Shown here: in pieces, positions 22,233-31,977 of the stretch
Numbering within the stretch: position 1 is the stretch's first letter
Layout of the letters: every line of letters begins with the position of its first letter
From: Fredinandcohnia onubensis
Lineage (GTDB): Bacteria > Bacillota > Bacilli > Bacillales > Bacillaceae_L
Assembly (NCBI RefSeq): GCF_002734215.1
Contig: NZ_NSEB01000004.1
Coordinates: 627,954-691,953, forward strand
Direction: 5' to 3'
Length of the DNA stretch: 64,000 bases
The notes under the pieces: generated by a model
What the model saw: only the letters and a program-made list of their open reading frames with translations
What the model was told of the DNA's origin: nothing
Database searches by the model: none
Made by a program: the position numbers and the translations under genes

Positions 22233-23022
22233 AGTGCGTTCCTTTTTGCAATAATTCTCTTCCGTCATCTCGCTTTTGGTCTTCATTCCCTTTATTATCG
22301 GTTGTGCGATCAATTTCAGGGTTGAATTCCATTCCACCTTTATTGTTGATACTAGGATTTTTAAGGAAGTCTTGGTTTTCCCTTGCCCTACGCTCATACT
22401 CTGGGTTTAGGCCACCTTCCATTTCCCCATTTTCATTTTCACCATCGCTGACTTTATATCCTTGTGGAGATTTAATCATTTGTTGAATGGTTGATGTAAT
22501 AATTTGATCGACATTTCGACTGTCTGAATCAAGTCTACCGAATCGCTCAATTTGATTCATCATGTCTGGATTGTCAGAAACGTATACATGGAAATACCTC
22601 GGAACAACTGACAACGCGGAACGTTTTACCTGGTCTGCCGTTAACATACGATCTTTAGAATCCGTATCATATGCAACAAGGACCTCTTCATCCGTTACAA
22701 GCGTACCAACATCTTTGACGTTCGGAATGTTTGTACAGATTTTACTGATTAAATCTGCTACTTTTTCCCTGTCCATGGTTGGCAAATCACTGTATACATT
22801 TGCACCGCCAAGGACTGGATTTTTTTGGTGACGAACATAGCCAAAGTTCGTCATTTCTTTACCATCGTTTTTGACGCCTTTCGCATTGTAAAGCTCATTT
22901 TGGTCAGTTCGATATATTGTATTTCCACTTTCATGGTAGACTCCTGCATTGTCGTCAGAAGTACCGCAACCTGTTAAAGCAGTTAAAGCAATTAAGCCTG
23001 AGATGATTGTGTATTTTTTCAA
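22231..23022 (-). CDS. yutC: YhcN/YlaJ-type sporulation lipoprotein
   Basis: A 263-residue lipoprotein. The signal peptide ends in the lipobox LTGC. The middle (TMDREKVADLISKICTNI, DVGTLVTDEEVLVAYD) matches the YhcN/YlaJ family of spore-associated lipoproteins, and the C-terminal third is polar and low in complexity. I chose the TTG at 23022 because GAGGGGG lies 8 bases upstream; the GTG at 23031 directly touches that site. The position next to lipA matches yutC in B. subtilis. The molecular role is unknown. Confidence 0.82.
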   Translation of the reverse strand: MKKYTIISGLIALTALTGCGTSDDNAGVYHESGNTIYRTDQNELYNAKGVKNDGKEMTNFGYVRHQKNPVLGGANVYSDLPTMDREKVADLISKICTNIPNVKDVGTLVTDEEVLVAYDTDSKDRMLTADQVKRSALSVVPRYFHVYVSDNPDMMNQIERFGRLDSDSRNVDQIITSTIQQMIKSPQGYKVSDGENENGEMEGGLNPEYERRARENQDFLKNPSINNKGGMEFNPEIDRTTDNKGNEDQKRDDGRELLQKGTH

Positions 23023-23147
23023 TCTTGACACCCCCTCAGTTGTAGGGTGACCAATTCAACAAAAATTTCGCATAGTAATTGATGGATTGATTGGCTATAA
23101 TGGATATATAGTGAACATCCTCTAGTATGGGGTACGAGGTGATTAAA

Positions 23148-23423
23148 GTGATTAGCATAGGTAATACTACATATGAGCTTATTGATGAGCTAAAAGATGG
23201 ATTTAATGAAGAAGCTTTTCGTGCGAGATACAGTGATATCTTAGCGAAGTATGATTATATAGTTGGGGACTGGGGATATGAACAGCTTCGCTTAAAAGGT
23301 TTTTTTGATGATAAAAACCAAAAAGCGTCATTTGATACAAAAATAAGTACCCTTTCTGAATATTTATACGAATATTGCAATTTCGGTTGCGCCTATTTTG
23401 TCTTAAAAAAGGTAAAAAAATAA
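23148..23423 (+). CDS. yutD: YutD family protein (DUF1027)
   Basis: A 91-residue cytoplasmic protein of the YutD family, function unknown. Typical segments are DYIVGDWGYEQLRLKGFF and YLYEYCNFGCAYFVL. I chose the GTG at 23148 because CGAGGTGAT lies 6 bases upstream; an ATG at 23127 has no site. Confidence 0.85.
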   Translation: MISIGNTTYELIDELKDGFNEEAFRARYSDILAKYDYIVGDWGYEQLRLKGFFDDKNQKASFDTKISTLSEYLYEYCNFGCAYFVLKKVKK

Positions 23424-23475
23424 AGTACAGGCTAACTCATCTGCCTGTACTTTTATTATGGCTTGAACCTTCCTA

Positions 23476-23763
23476 TTAGTCATAAGGTGGTTCGGCATTT
23501 TCATCCTTGTCATCATGTGTAGGATGAGCCCCAGGGAATTGTCTAGGGAGATCCTGGTGAAGTGATTTGAACTCATAATTAAAGTTGCTATAGGTTCGTT
23601 GACCTTCTTTCCACGGTGTGCTTTTGTTCTCTACGGGCGTATCCTTACCTTGTTGTGTGCCATATGGTCCTTCTGGATATTCCTCAAAAGTTAAGAAATT
23701 TCTCATCGTCTCCACATTTGAAAAATCGGTATACTTTATTTCTTCCTTGTCTTTATCTGCCAC
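23476..23763 (-). CDS. Conserved small hydrophilic Bacillaceae protein
   Basis: A 95-residue hydrophilic, Pro- and acid-rich protein without membrane segments. I recall close relatives in many Bacillus genomes annotated only as cytosolic protein, with the same core (ENKSTPWKEGQRTYSNFNYE and LPRQFPGAHPTHDD). The start is a GTG with GAGGTG 8 bases upstream. No function is known to me. Confidence 0.7.
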   Translation of the reverse strand: MADKDKEEIKYTDFSNVETMRNFLTFEEYPEGPYGTQQGKDTPVENKSTPWKEGQRTYSNFNYEFKSLHQDLPRQFPGAHPTHDDKDENAEPPYD

Positions 23764-23818
23764 CTGAAAAACACCTCACTTCTTACTTCTAGTGTTTTCG
23801 CAGCATTACGTAATTATG

Positions 23819-24085
23819 TTAGACAATTTCATACAGAAAAGAACGTAATTCCTCTGCTTCCTCTTCAGACAGCTGATAAGCATGTTCGATATAACCCGGC
23901 TCATCTAGGTCATCTCTTCCGATAATTGCAAAGCGATTGCTCAAGATATTTAAAACAATATGCTTGCCATAATAGCGGTCAGATTTAACAACAGCTAAGT
24001 CGTAACGCTGGTGTTCCCCCATAAAGCTTACAAACCGTGTTTGTGTGTCGATTGTATCATCATATAAGAAAAAACGTTCAGCCAT
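23819..24085 (-). CDS. DUF3055 family protein
   Basis: An 88-residue cytoplasmic protein with the DUF3055 pattern: N-terminal FFLYDDT, GEHQRYDLAVVKSDRYYGK, and a C-terminal SEEEAEELRSFL helix. AAGGAGAG precedes the ATG. It lies 55 bp upstream of the preceding minus-strand small gene and may share its transcript. Function unknown. Confidence 0.8.
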   Translation of the reverse strand: MAERFFLYDDTIDTQTRFVSFMGEHQRYDLAVVKSDRYYGKHIVLNILSNRFAIIGRDDLDEPGYIEHAYQLSEEEAEELRSFLYEIV

Positions 24086-24268
24086 AATGGATTCTCTCCT
24101 TTTAAGAAACAGTCATTTATACTTATCATATCAAAGGTGTACGAATTAGAAAACGAATTTATAGATGCAATGAATGAGGGGCATACCATGAATGATTATA
24201 AACTTTATGGTAAAATAATGTGGTATATAAAAGATGATGGGTAAAGATTATAAACTGAAGGTGATACT

Positions 24269-24709
24269 ATGTATTTTGTTGACCGGGAAAAGATTGAAAA
24301 AACCCTTCTTTTTTACGAAGAGAATTTACAATTAATTGTAGCAGCGAATTCAAGTTGGACAGGCGTGATTGAAAAGAAAGCGTTAGAGAGAATCACTCAT
24401 CTTACAATTGAGGCAATTCTAGATGTAGGAAATTCGATGATTGACGGCTTTATTATGCGTGATCCAGGTAGCTATGAGGATATCATTGATATACTTGAAG
24501 ATGAAAAAGTAGTGACAACTGAAGTAGCGAATGAACTTAAAGAAATTATCCGTTTTCGAAAAGTAATTGTACAAGATTATCTTGAGATTAATCATGATGA
24601 ATTAATCTTGAGCCTTCAAAAAAATAAAGAAAGTCTTGCAAGCTTTCCACAAGCGGTACGATCTTATCTTGAAAATGAATTAGGACCGGTTTCAGCATTT
24701 AAAAACTAA
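24269..24709 (+). CDS. yutE: HepT-like (DUF86) protein YutE
   Basis: A 146-residue all-helical protein of the DUF86/HepT-like family. HepT toxins are RNases with an Rx4-6HxY motif, normally paired with an MNT nucleotidyltransferase antitoxin. Here the matching segment is RKVIVQDYLEI, with Gln where His would be, and no MNT gene is adjacent. It is therefore probably not an active HepT toxin. It lies a few bases upstream of yutF, as in B. subtilis. Confidence 0.82.
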   Translation: MYFVDREKIEKTLLFYEENLQLIVAANSSWTGVIEKKALERITHLTIEAILDVGNSMIDGFIMRDPGSYEDIIDILEDEKVVTTEVANELKEIIRFRKVIVQDYLEINHDELILSLQKNKESLASFPQAVRSYLENELGPVSAFKN

Positions 24710-24727
24710 AAAAAGGTGATAGAAGTA

Positions 24728-25498
24728 GTGAAACAATACAAAGGATACTTATTTGACTTAGATGGTACTATGTACCGTGGAACAGAGCGTATAAAAGAAG
24801 CGTGTGATTTTGTGAATAAATTAAATCAAAAGCAAATACCATATTTGTTTGTTACGAATAATTCATCTAGAACACCCGAACAGGTAGCAACCAAACTTCG
24901 TGACTTTGATATTGCGTGTACAGCAGACCAGGTTTTCACCACTAGTCAAGCAACGGCAAATTATATGTATGATATGAAACCAGGAGCAAGTGTATATGTA
25001 ATTGGTGAAGATGGTATCTACCAAGCATTAGAGGAAAAAGGCTTTACATTTCAAGAGGAAAACCCAGATTTTGTGGTTTGTGGAATAGACCGTTCCCTTA
25101 CATATGAAAAATTCGCCATTGCTTGTTTAGCAGTACGAAATGGTGCAACCTTTATTTCGACAAACGGTGATATCGCCATTCCAACTGAGCGTGGACTTCT
25201 ACCTGGGAATGGTTCATTAACCTCGGTGATCACTGTTTCAACAACAGTAAAACCCACTTTTATTGGGAAGCCAGAAAAAATTATCATGGAACAAGCGCAA
25301 AAACAACTGGGCACTCCAAAAGAGGATACCATCATGATTGGTGATTATTATGATACCGATATTATGGCAGGTATGAATGCAGGTATTGATACTTTGCTTG
25401 TTCATACAGGTGTTACAACCCCTGAACTACTAAAAGGATATGACCGTCCTCCTACCTATGCAATTCATAGCTTAAAGGAATGGATGGATCGCATTTAA
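24728..25498 (+). CDS. yutF: HAD family IIA phosphatase (NagD/p-nitrophenylphosphatase type)
   Basis: A 256-residue cytoplasmic HAD phosphatase. Motif I is DLDGT (Asp10, Asp12), motif II lies in FVTNNSSRTP, motif III Lys in FIGKPEK, and motif IV in GDYYDTDIMAG. The long cap between motifs II and III marks subclass IIA. I chose the GTG at 24728 because AAAGGTGAT lies 7 bases upstream; an upstream GTG at 24716 sits inside that site. The natural substrate is uncertain. Confidence 0.9.
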   Translation: MKQYKGYLFDLDGTMYRGTERIKEACDFVNKLNQKQIPYLFVTNNSSRTPEQVATKLRDFDIACTADQVFTTSQATANYMYDMKPGASVYVIGEDGIYQALEEKGFTFQEENPDFVVCGIDRSLTYEKFAIACLAVRNGATFISTNGDIAIPTERGLLPGNGSLTSVITVSTTVKPTFIGKPEKIIMEQAQKQLGTPKEDTIMIGDYYDTDIMAGMNAGIDTLLVHTGVTTPELLKGYDRPPTYAIHSLKEWMDRI

Positions 25499-25525
25499 AA
25501 ACGCTCAATTTGAGCGTTTTTTTTA
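25498..25525 (+). terminator. Terminator after yutF
   Basis: AAACGCTCA and TGAGCGTTT with a 3-base loop, then a T run. Confidence 0.92.
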
Positions 25526-25558
25526 CGGACAAAATACGGAATAACATTATCGTCAAAT

Positions 25559-25592
25559 AAAAAAGACCAAATCGATTGGATTTGATCTTTTT
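25559..25592 (-). terminator. Terminator after yutG
   Basis: On the minus strand AAAGATCAAATC pairs with GATTTGGTCTTT (one mismatch), followed by T's. Confidence 0.85.
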
Positions 25593-25598
25593 TTATCC

Positions 25599-26099
25599 TT
25601 ACTCTATGTTTGCTGCTCGATGTGCTAAACGACTTGATGCTGCAGCTGCAATTGCGCCCACAATATCATCTAAAAATGTATGACATTCCCCAGTTGATTT
25701 ATCATTTAGGCGTTCTAATATTCCAGGTTTTTTCTTATCAATGTATCCGTAGTTTGTAAATCCGATTGAGCCGTAGACGTTCACAATTGAAAAGGCGAGG
25801 ATTTCATCTACTCCATATAGTCCTTCGTCAACTTTGATTGTTGATAGTAATGGCTCCTCAAGTAAGCCTTTCTCAGCAAGTTTATCTAATTGAATCCCTG
25901 TTAACACTGCATTTTGGATTTCACGCTTTGTTAACACGCGGTCAACATTATGAATACATTCTTCCATTTTTAAATCTGGGTGATATTTGCTTTGTAGATA
26001 ATACACCAACTCCGCAATATCTTGAATGGTGACGCCTCTTTCCTCCAACCATTTTCTGGCTGTTTTTTCAATCTCATTCATTTTATTTTCTTGACTCAT
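25599..26099 (-). CDS. yutG: Phosphatidylglycerophosphatase A-like protein YutG
   Basis: A 166-residue protein of the PgpA-like family. The N-terminal half is a helical YutG-specific region (KWLEERGVTIQDIAELVYYL). The C-terminal half carries GLYGVDEILAFSIVNVYGSIG and the acidic FLDDIVGA motif. In E. coli PgpA dephosphorylates phosphatidylglycerol phosphate; the soluble, shorter Bacillus form is only assumed to do the same. I chose the ATG at 26099 because AGGTGA lies 5 bases upstream. Confidence 0.85.
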   Translation of the reverse strand: MSQENKMNEIEKTARKWLEERGVTIQDIAELVYYLQSKYHPDLKMEECIHNVDRVLTKREIQNAVLTGIQLDKLAEKGLLEEPLLSTIKVDEGLYGVDEILAFSIVNVYGSIGFTNYGYIDKKKPGILERLNDKSTGECHTFLDDIVGAIAAAASSRLAHRAANIE

Positions 26100-26243
26100 C
26101 TGGTTCACCTAATTTCTTCTGATTTCAAAATAATTTTTACTAATATTTCCTAGTTTACCACAAGTAATGAAGTTTTGTTTCATATAGATGTTTTATACAA
26201 ATCAATACGTAGTCTTAATAGTATGAGCGGGGAGCGATGATTT

Positions 26244-27248
26244 ATGAAAGAAACACTTTTGGAGCAATACAAATTAAAAGTGGATCGATTCGTAAGAGTA
26301 TTCGGCTATGAAGCGATCATCTATCGAAATATAGTATATTGTATTGTGCCAATATCAAACTTGGAACAAGAAGAACTGATTGAAATTAAACATCTTAGTG
26401 ATTACATGATTCAAAAGGGAGATATTCGTGTTGGCTCTATTTTACCTACAACAGAAGGAAAGTTAAGTACCATTATCAATGATGCGGAAGCAGTTATGAT
26501 TAGATGTCCAGTGTATAGCCATAGGGTTTCCAATTCATTAGGGTATGAGTTGGCCCGGTTTCATAAACGAGGCAGAAGCTTTCCTTATCAAGTAAAGAAG
26601 GTTAATCGAATCGGACAGTGGAAATTTTTATGGGAAAAAAGATTGGATCAAATGGAGTTGTTCTGGAAGGAAAAGGTAAAGCAGCATCCGCAAAACGAGT
26701 TTGAAACCTTATTTGTCGAGGCTTTTCCATATTATATAGGCTTAACAGAAAATGCAATCCAATATCTGGTTGATACAGAAATTGACGAAACCCCTTCTGC
26801 AATCGACTCGGCCACGATATGTCACCATCGTTTTACGGAAAATTCTTGGGATCGGAATTCCTATACGAAGCTACCTACGGCTTGGGTTTTTGACCATTAT
26901 ACAAGGGACCTTGCAGAATTTATTCGAGATCAATACGTTAATGGAGAAACAAGACAAAACGGACAAATTGTGCATTTTTTGAAGGAATATGAGCGGGTTA
27001 GCCCACTTTCTGCATTCTCCTGGCGACTTCTTTATGCACGCCTTTTATTTCCATTGCATTTTTTTGAGTGTATTGAATGGTTTTATATGACAGGTTCAGA
27101 AATGCAAATGGAAAGGTATTGTAAGAGATTAGAATCCATTCTGAAGCATTCCAGTGAACATGAACGCTTTTTAGCGACCTTTTTATCAAGTGTAGGAGTT
27201 GAAGAAAAAAGACTAACAATTCCAACTATAAGCTGGCTTCAAAAATAA
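26244..27248 (+). CDS. yutH: Spore coat-associated protein YutH
   Basis: A 334-residue protein related to the CotS/YutH/YsxE spore-coat family, which has a kinase-like (aminoglycoside phosphotransferase) fold but lacks a clear active site. Here too I see no HxDxxxxN catalytic loop. Size, strand and place between yutG and the threonine genes support YutH, a spore outer-coat protein in B. subtilis. GGGGAGCGATGA precedes the ATG. Confidence 0.85.
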   Translation: MKETLLEQYKLKVDRFVRVFGYEAIIYRNIVYCIVPISNLEQEELIEIKHLSDYMIQKGDIRVGSILPTTEGKLSTIINDAEAVMIRCPVYSHRVSNSLGYELARFHKRGRSFPYQVKKVNRIGQWKFLWEKRLDQMELFWKEKVKQHPQNEFETLFVEAFPYYIGLTENAIQYLVDTEIDETPSAIDSATICHHRFTENSWDRNSYTKLPTAWVFDHYTRDLAEFIRDQYVNGETRQNGQIVHFLKEYERVSPLSAFSWRLLYARLLFPLHFFECIEWFYMTGSEMQMERYCKRLESILKHSSEHERFLATFLSSVGVEEKRLTIPTISWLQK

Positions 27249-27296
27249 AAATGTATGGTACTATAGAGAAAGATAATTTTTTCTTAGAGGTGAAAC

Positions 27297-28280
27297 ATGA
27301 CTAGGCCATATGTTTTTATTACAAGAAAACTTTCCGAAAACGCAATTCAACCACTAATGGAAGTAGCAGATGTACATATTTGGAATGAAGAAGAAAAAGC
27401 CGTTCCAAGAGAGATCCTACTTGAAGAGGTAAAAAAAGCAGACGCTCTTTTAACAATGCTTTCAGATAAAGTCGATAAAGAGCTTCTTGATGCAGCACCA
27501 AAATTAAAGGTAATCGCAAACCTTGCTGTAGGTTATGACAATATTGATGTAGAATATGCAAATCAAAAGGGAATTGCAATATGCAATACACCTGATGTTT
27601 TAACAGATACTACGGCCGATTTAGCCTTTGCATTATTACTTTCAACTGCAAGACGAGTTGTGGAAGCAGCTGAATTCGTAAAAAAAGGCGAATGGAAAAG
27701 TTGGAGTCCATTATTGTTAGCAGGAAGCGATGTCCATCATAAAACAATTGGTATTGTCGGGATGGGAAAAATCGGTGAAGCAGTTGCAAAACGCGCAACA
27801 GGGTTTGATATGAATATTTTGTACCATAACCGCTCCCGTAATGTAGTAGCAGAAGAACGCATCGGTGCTTCTTACGCATCCCTTGATGAGCTAATTGAAA
27901 CCTCTGATTTTATTGTTTGCCTAACTCCACTAACGGATGAAACAAGAGGTTTATTCAATAAGGAAATCTTTATGAACATGAAAAATAGTGCAGTTTTTAT
28001 TAATGTCTCTAGAGGGCCAGTTGTTGACGAAGATGCTTTATATCAAGCGTTAGTCAATGGTGAAATTGCCGCAGCAGGACTCGACGTTTTTGAAAAAGAG
28101 CCTGTAGACGCAAATCATCCATTATTAACACTTCCCAATGTCGTAGCATTGCCACACATCGGAAGCTCAAGTACTGAAACCCGTGAAAAGATGATGAAAC
28201 TGTGCTGTGAAAATATTGAACTTGTTCTTATCAATCAACAACCCAAAACACTCGTTAACAAGGAATGGGTCTTTCAGTAA
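27297..28280 (+). CDS. D-2-hydroxyacid dehydrogenase, glyoxylate/hydroxypyruvate reductase-like
   Basis: A 327-residue NAD(P)-dependent cytoplasmic enzyme. The nucleotide loop is GIVGMGKIG (152-160). The catalytic triad is visible: Arg239 (NVSRGPVVDE), Glu268 (LDVFEKEP) and His287 (LPHIGSSS). The short length excludes a serA-type phosphoglycerate dehydrogenase with a regulatory domain. The exact substrate (glyoxylate, hydroxypyruvate or 2-ketogluconate) is open. Confidence 0.88.
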   Translation: MTRPYVFITRKLSENAIQPLMEVADVHIWNEEEKAVPREILLEEVKKADALLTMLSDKVDKELLDAAPKLKVIANLAVGYDNIDVEYANQKGIAICNTPDVLTDTTADLAFALLLSTARRVVEAAEFVKKGEWKSWSPLLLAGSDVHHKTIGIVGMGKIGEAVAKRATGFDMNILYHNRSRNVVAEERIGASYASLDELIETSDFIVCLTPLTDETRGLFNKEIFMNMKNSAVFINVSRGPVVDEDALYQALVNGEIAAAGLDVFEKEPVDANHPLLTLPNVVALPHIGSSSTETREKMMKLCCENIELVLINQQPKTLVNKEWVFQ

Positions 28281-28299
28281 TCATATATTTTTTCGGAGG

Positions 28300-28328
28300 C
28301 ACCTTCGTAAAGAAGGTGTTCTTTTATA
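28300..28328 (+). terminator. Terminator after the 2-hydroxyacid dehydrogenase
   Basis: CACCTTC and GAAGGTG with a 5-base loop, then TTCTTTT. Confidence 0.75.
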
Positions 28329-28425
28329 AGTTGAATTTTTACAAAATAAAAACTTTTTTATTAAATGTATCCCTTTTATATCAGTGTGTTAAACGTTTTC
28401 AAGCAAAAAGTCTGAAAAAAAGCAC

Positions 28426-28454
28426 TTGTAAAAGCATAGTATTACCACTATAAT
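28426..28454 (+). promoter_or_regulatory. SigA-type promoter of the threonine operon
   Basis: TTGTAA, 17-bp spacer, consensus TATAAT, about 57 bp before hom. No T-box or riboswitch fits in this short leader. Confidence 0.8.
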
Positions 28455-28510
28455 GTCTTTTATAGGAAGACAATTGTATTTCTCAGAAATACAGAGGAGG
28501 CGGATGAATA

Positions 28511-29809
28511 ATGAAAAAAATTTCAGTTGGATTATTAGGATTAGGTACGGTTGGTAGTGGCGTTGTTACGATTTTAAAAAATCATCAAGATAAATTAATG
28601 CATCAGGTTGGTTGCCCAATTGAGGTTAAGAAAGTTTTAGTGAAAGACATACATAAACATAGAACGGTAGAGATTGAACCTTCCCTTTTGACAACAAATG
28701 CAAACGAGGTAATTGAAGACCCAGAAATCGATGTTGTCATTGAAGTAATGGGGGGAGTAGATGACACTAGACAGCTTATTCTTCAATCTTTACGTAATAA
28801 AAAACACGTTGTCACAGCAAACAAGGATTTAATGGCATTATACGGTTCAGAGCTATTAACTGTTGCAAGTGAAAATGGCTGTGACCTATTTTATGAAGCA
28901 AGTGTTGCCGGTGGGATTCCAATCCTTCGAGGGTTAGCAGATGGCTTTGCCTCAGACAGAATCATTAAAATGATGGGAATCGTGAACGGAACCACTAATT
29001 TCATTTTAACAAAAATGACGAAGTTCGGTAGTGCTTATGAAGAGGTATTAAAAGAAGCACAGGAGCTTGGCTATGCAGAAGCAGACCCTACAGCAGATGT
29101 TGAAGGTCTAGATGCAGCAAGAAAGATGGCCATCCTAGCAACATTAGGCTACTCCATGAATATCGACCTTAAAGATGTTCGAGTTCAAGGAATTTCAACT
29201 GTAACAAGTGAGGATATTGAATACAGTAAACGATTAGGTTATGTAGTTAAGTTGATCGGTACTGCCCATCGTAAGGGGGAAAAAGTTGAAGTAAGTGTTC
29301 AACCAACACTTCTTCCTGAAACACACCCACTTGCTGGAGTAAATGATGAATTTAATGCGGTATATGTGTATGGAGAAGCAGTCGGAGAAACGATGTTTTA
29401 CGGACCGGGTGCAGGAAGCCTACCAACTGCAACATCAATTGTTTCCGATTTAGTCGGAGTCATGAAAAATATGAGACTTGGAGTAAATGGTAAAAGTAGC
29501 GTGTCCCCTCAATATGAGAAGAAACTAAAAGACGATTCTGAGATCTTCTCAAAATACTTCTTACGTATTCACGTAAAAGATCAAGTGGGAGCATTTGCAA
29601 AACTTACATCCCTATTCTCAGAACGCGGTGTAAGCTTTGAGAAAATTCTTCAATTACCGCTTAAAAATAAAGATTTAGCTGAAATTGTACTTGTTACTCA
29701 TCAAGCATCATTACGAGATTACGAGGAAATTTTAGTACAGCTTAGAGATTTACAGATTATTCAAGATGTTAAGAGCTCTTACCGAGTTGAAGGAGGAAAC
29801 CTAGGATGA
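28511..29809 (+). CDS. hom: Homoserine dehydrogenase
   Basis: Reduces aspartate semialdehyde to homoserine, the branch to threonine and methionine. The NAD(P) loop is GLGTVGSG (10-17 region), and the catalytic domain shows VNGTTNFI and [13 protein letters not shown]. An ACT domain (about residues 350-425) should sense an amino acid, usually threonine. The 432 residues are normal. Its stop overlaps the thrC start (ATGA). It also feeds the homoserine branch used by metY. Confidence 0.96.
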   Translation: MKKISVGLLGLGTVGSGVVTILKNHQDKLMHQVGCPIEVKKVLVKDIHKHRTVEIEPSLLTTNANEVIEDPEIDVVIEVMGGVDDTRQLILQSLRNKKHVVTANKDLMALYGSELLTVASENGCDLFYEASVAGGIPILRGLADGFASDRIIKMMGIVNGTTNFILTKMTKFGSAYEEVLKEAQELGYAEADPTADVEGLDAARKMAILATLGYSMNIDLKDVRVQGISTVTSEDIEYSKRLGYVVKLIGTAHRKGEKVEVSVQPTLLPETHPLAGVNDEFNAVYVYGEAVGETMFYGPGAGSLPTATSIVSDLVGVMKNMRLGVNGKSSVSPQYEKKLKDDSEIFSKYFLRIHVKDQVGAFAKLTSLFSERGVSFEKILQLPLKNKDLAEIVLVTHQASLRDYEEILVQLRDLQIIQDVKSSYRVEGGNLG

Positions 29810-30873
29810 GATGGCAAGGACTATTACAGCAATTTCGTGAATATTTACCGGTGAATACAAATACTCCAATGCTTTCCTTAAATGAAGGGAATACACCCTT
29901 AATTCCGCTACATTCCATTTCAGAGGATCTTGGGGTTGAATTATATGTAAAAGTTGAAGGTGCAAACCCAACTGGCTCCTTCAAGGACCGTGGGATGGTA
30001 ATGGCGGTTGCGAAAGCAGTTGAAGAAGGAAGCAATACGATTATCTGTGCATCAACTGGGAATACTTCAGCAGCTGCAGCAGCATATGCCGCACGTGCAG
30101 GACTACGTTGTATTGTAGTCATTCCTGAGGGCAAGATTGCGATGGGTAAACTAGCTCAAGCCGTTATGTACGGAGCTGAAATCATTTCAATTGAAGGAAA
30201 CTTTGACCATGCGCTACAGATGGTTCGTAATATTAGTGAAACAGCACCTATTACTCTCGTAAACTCTGTAAATCCATATCGAATTGAAGGACAAAAAACA
30301 GCAGCATTTGAAATTTGTGTGCAATTAGACGGAGCCCCTGATGTACTAGCGATTCCGGTTGGAAATGCTGGAAACATTACAGCGTACTGGAAAGGTTTCA
30401 AAGAATATAATGAGCGTCACAATACAGGTCTTCCTGAAATGCGTGGATTTGAAGCAGAAGGTGCAGCAGCAATTGCAAAGAATCAAGTGATTGAAAATCC
30501 TGAAACAGTAGCAACCGCAATCAGAATCGGAAATCCAGCAAGCTGGGATAGTGCTGTGGTGGCTGCAAGTGAGTCAAAAGGTAAAATTGATGAGGTTTCA
30601 GATGACGAAATCCTTGAAGCATATCAATTATTAGCTAGAAAAGAAGGCGTGTTTGCTGAACCAGGTTCTTGTGCCTCCATTGCTGGAGTAATCAAACAGG
30701 TACGCAGTGGTGAAATTAAAAAAGGTAGCCGAATCGTTGCTGTTCTAACAGGAAATGGACTAAAGGACCCTAATATTGCGATTGAAGCAACTTCTATCAA
30801 GCCTGTGGTATTGCCGAACGATGAAAAGCTTGTTTATGAACATATCAGAGGAGCCGTACTACATGAAGTTTGA
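29806..30873 (+). CDS. thrC: Threonine synthase
   Basis: A PLP enzyme that converts phosphohomoserine to threonine. The PLP lysine is Lys60 in GSFKDRGM, and the phosphate-binding loop VGNAGNITA is present. At 355 residues it belongs to the short bacterial type. It starts on the hom stop and overlaps thrB by 11 bases, so the three genes should be tightly coupled. Confidence 0.96.
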   Translation: MRWQGLLQQFREYLPVNTNTPMLSLNEGNTPLIPLHSISEDLGVELYVKVEGANPTGSFKDRGMVMAVAKAVEEGSNTIICASTGNTSAAAAAYAARAGLRCIVVIPEGKIAMGKLAQAVMYGAEIISIEGNFDHALQMVRNISETAPITLVNSVNPYRIEGQKTAAFEICVQLDGAPDVLAIPVGNAGNITAYWKGFKEYNERHNTGLPEMRGFEAEGAAAIAKNQVIENPETVATAIRIGNPASWDSAVVAASESKGKIDEVSDDEILEAYQLLARKEGVFAEPGSCASIAGVIKQVRSGEIKKGSRIVAVLTGNGLKDPNIAIEATSIKPVVLPNDEKLVYEHIRGAVLHEV

Positions 30874-31780
30874 TCATGCCTTTCAAATTAAAGTACCAGC
30901 AAGTACGGCAAATCTTGGACCTGGATTTGATTCAGTAGGGTTAGCGGTCAATCGTTATTTAACTCTCCAAGTTGAACCAAGTCAAGAGTGGGAGTTTGTC
31001 CTACAATCAGAAGAAATTGCGGATACTCCAACTGGTAAAGATAATTTTATCTATCAAATCGCAGAAAAGGTAGCTCGTACTTTCTCCTATGAGCTGCCTC
31101 CCTGCAAGGTATATGTTCATAGCAATATTCCACTAGCTAGAGGTCTGGGGAGTAGTGCAGCCGCTATAATCGCTGCAATCGAACTGGTTAATGAACTTTG
31201 TCATCTTAAATTAACAAACCAACAAAAGCTTGATTTAGCCTGTGAATTTGAGGGACATCCCGATAATGTAGGGGCATCGCTATACGGTGGCTTAGTCATT
31301 GGCAGTCATCGTGGAAGCAAGGACACGGATCTCGTCCATGTGAATGATCTATCCTTTGATTTGGTGGTTGTCATTCCACCGTATGAACTAAAGACAAAGG
31401 ATGCCCGAAGTGTGCTTCCTACTGAATTATCCTATCCTGAGGCGGTTAAAGCAAGCTCGATAAGCAATGTAATGGTCGCTGCTCTTTTAACTAAGAACCT
31501 TGCATTAATGGGGAAAATGATGGAGCTCGACCTTTTCCATCAACAATACCGTGCGAAGCTCATTCCAGAGTTCAGTCACATTCATCAGGTAGCAAAAAAC
31601 GCAGGAGCATTTGGGGTAGCCATAAGCGGAGCAGGGCCAACAGTCATTTGTTTCACTGAATGTGGACGAGGAAAACAACTTAGAGAAGAGTTATCATCTG
31701 CATTTGAAGGATATCAGGTTGAAGAAGTATCGATTGAGAAAAACGGCAGTGTGTTAACTTCACTTTCATTACATGAATAA
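30863..31780 (+). CDS. thrB: Homoserine kinase
   Basis: A GHMP-family kinase that makes phosphohomoserine for ThrC. The phosphate-binding motif is [12 protein letters not shown] (90-101), and a [13 protein letters not shown] motif lies near the C-terminus. The ATG at 30863 has AGAGGAG 9 bases upstream inside thrC. Length 305 residues. Order hom-thrC-thrB matches B. subtilis. Confidence 0.96.
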   Translation: MKFDHAFQIKVPASTANLGPGFDSVGLAVNRYLTLQVEPSQEWEFVLQSEEIADTPTGKDNFIYQIAEKVARTFSYELPPCKVYVHSNIPLARGLGSSAAAIIAAIELVNELCHLKLTNQQKLDLACEFEGHPDNVGASLYGGLVIGSHRGSKDTDLVHVNDLSFDLVVVIPPYELKTKDARSVLPTELSYPEAVKASSISNVMVAALLTKNLALMGKMMELDLFHQQYRAKLIPEFSHIHQVAKNAGAFGVAISGAGPTVICFTECGRGKQLREELSSAFEGYQVEEVSIEKNGSVLTSLSLHE

Positions 31781-31782
31781 AG

Positions 31783-31811
31783 AAGCGAAACCGAAATGGG
31801 TTTCGCTTTTT
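31783..31811 (+). terminator. Terminator of hom-thrC-thrB
   Basis: AAGCGAAACC and GGTTTCGCTT around a short loop, then six T's. Confidence 0.93.
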
Positions 31812-31830
31812 TGAGTACAGAATACTTAAA

Positions 31831-31930
31831 TACTGTCACTAAATCGAAAATACTGTCACTAATTCAAAAATACTGCCACTAAATCGGAATTACTGTCACT
31901 AATTCAAAAATACTGCCACTAGACTTTTTA
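31831..31930. repeat. Tandem array of a 20-bp unit, 5 copies
   Basis: TACTGYCACT starts at 31831, 31851, 31871, 31891 and 31911, exactly 20 bp apart; the second half of each unit varies around AAATCGAAAA. The array lies between the thr terminator and the yutI terminator. It shows no clear dyad and no open frame with a start site. Confidence 0.92.
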
Positions 31931-31939
31931 CGCATAAAA

Positions 31940-31963
31940 AAATGCCTCAAAAACTTGAGGCAT
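31940..31963 (-). terminator. Terminator after yutI
   Basis: ATGCCTCAA and TTGAGGCAT form the stem; on the minus strand it is followed by TTTTTTATG. Confidence 0.88.
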
Positions 31964-31977
31964 CACTCATTTATCTA

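Noticed and set aside
24190-24243. 17-codon frame MNDYKLYGKIMWYIKDDG
   Set aside because: A GAGGGG lies upstream, but it is too short and isolated to support without conservation data.
24269-24709. HepT/MNT toxin-antitoxin system
   Set aside because: No MNT gene is adjacent, the catalytic His is missing, and the gene is syntenic with yutE.
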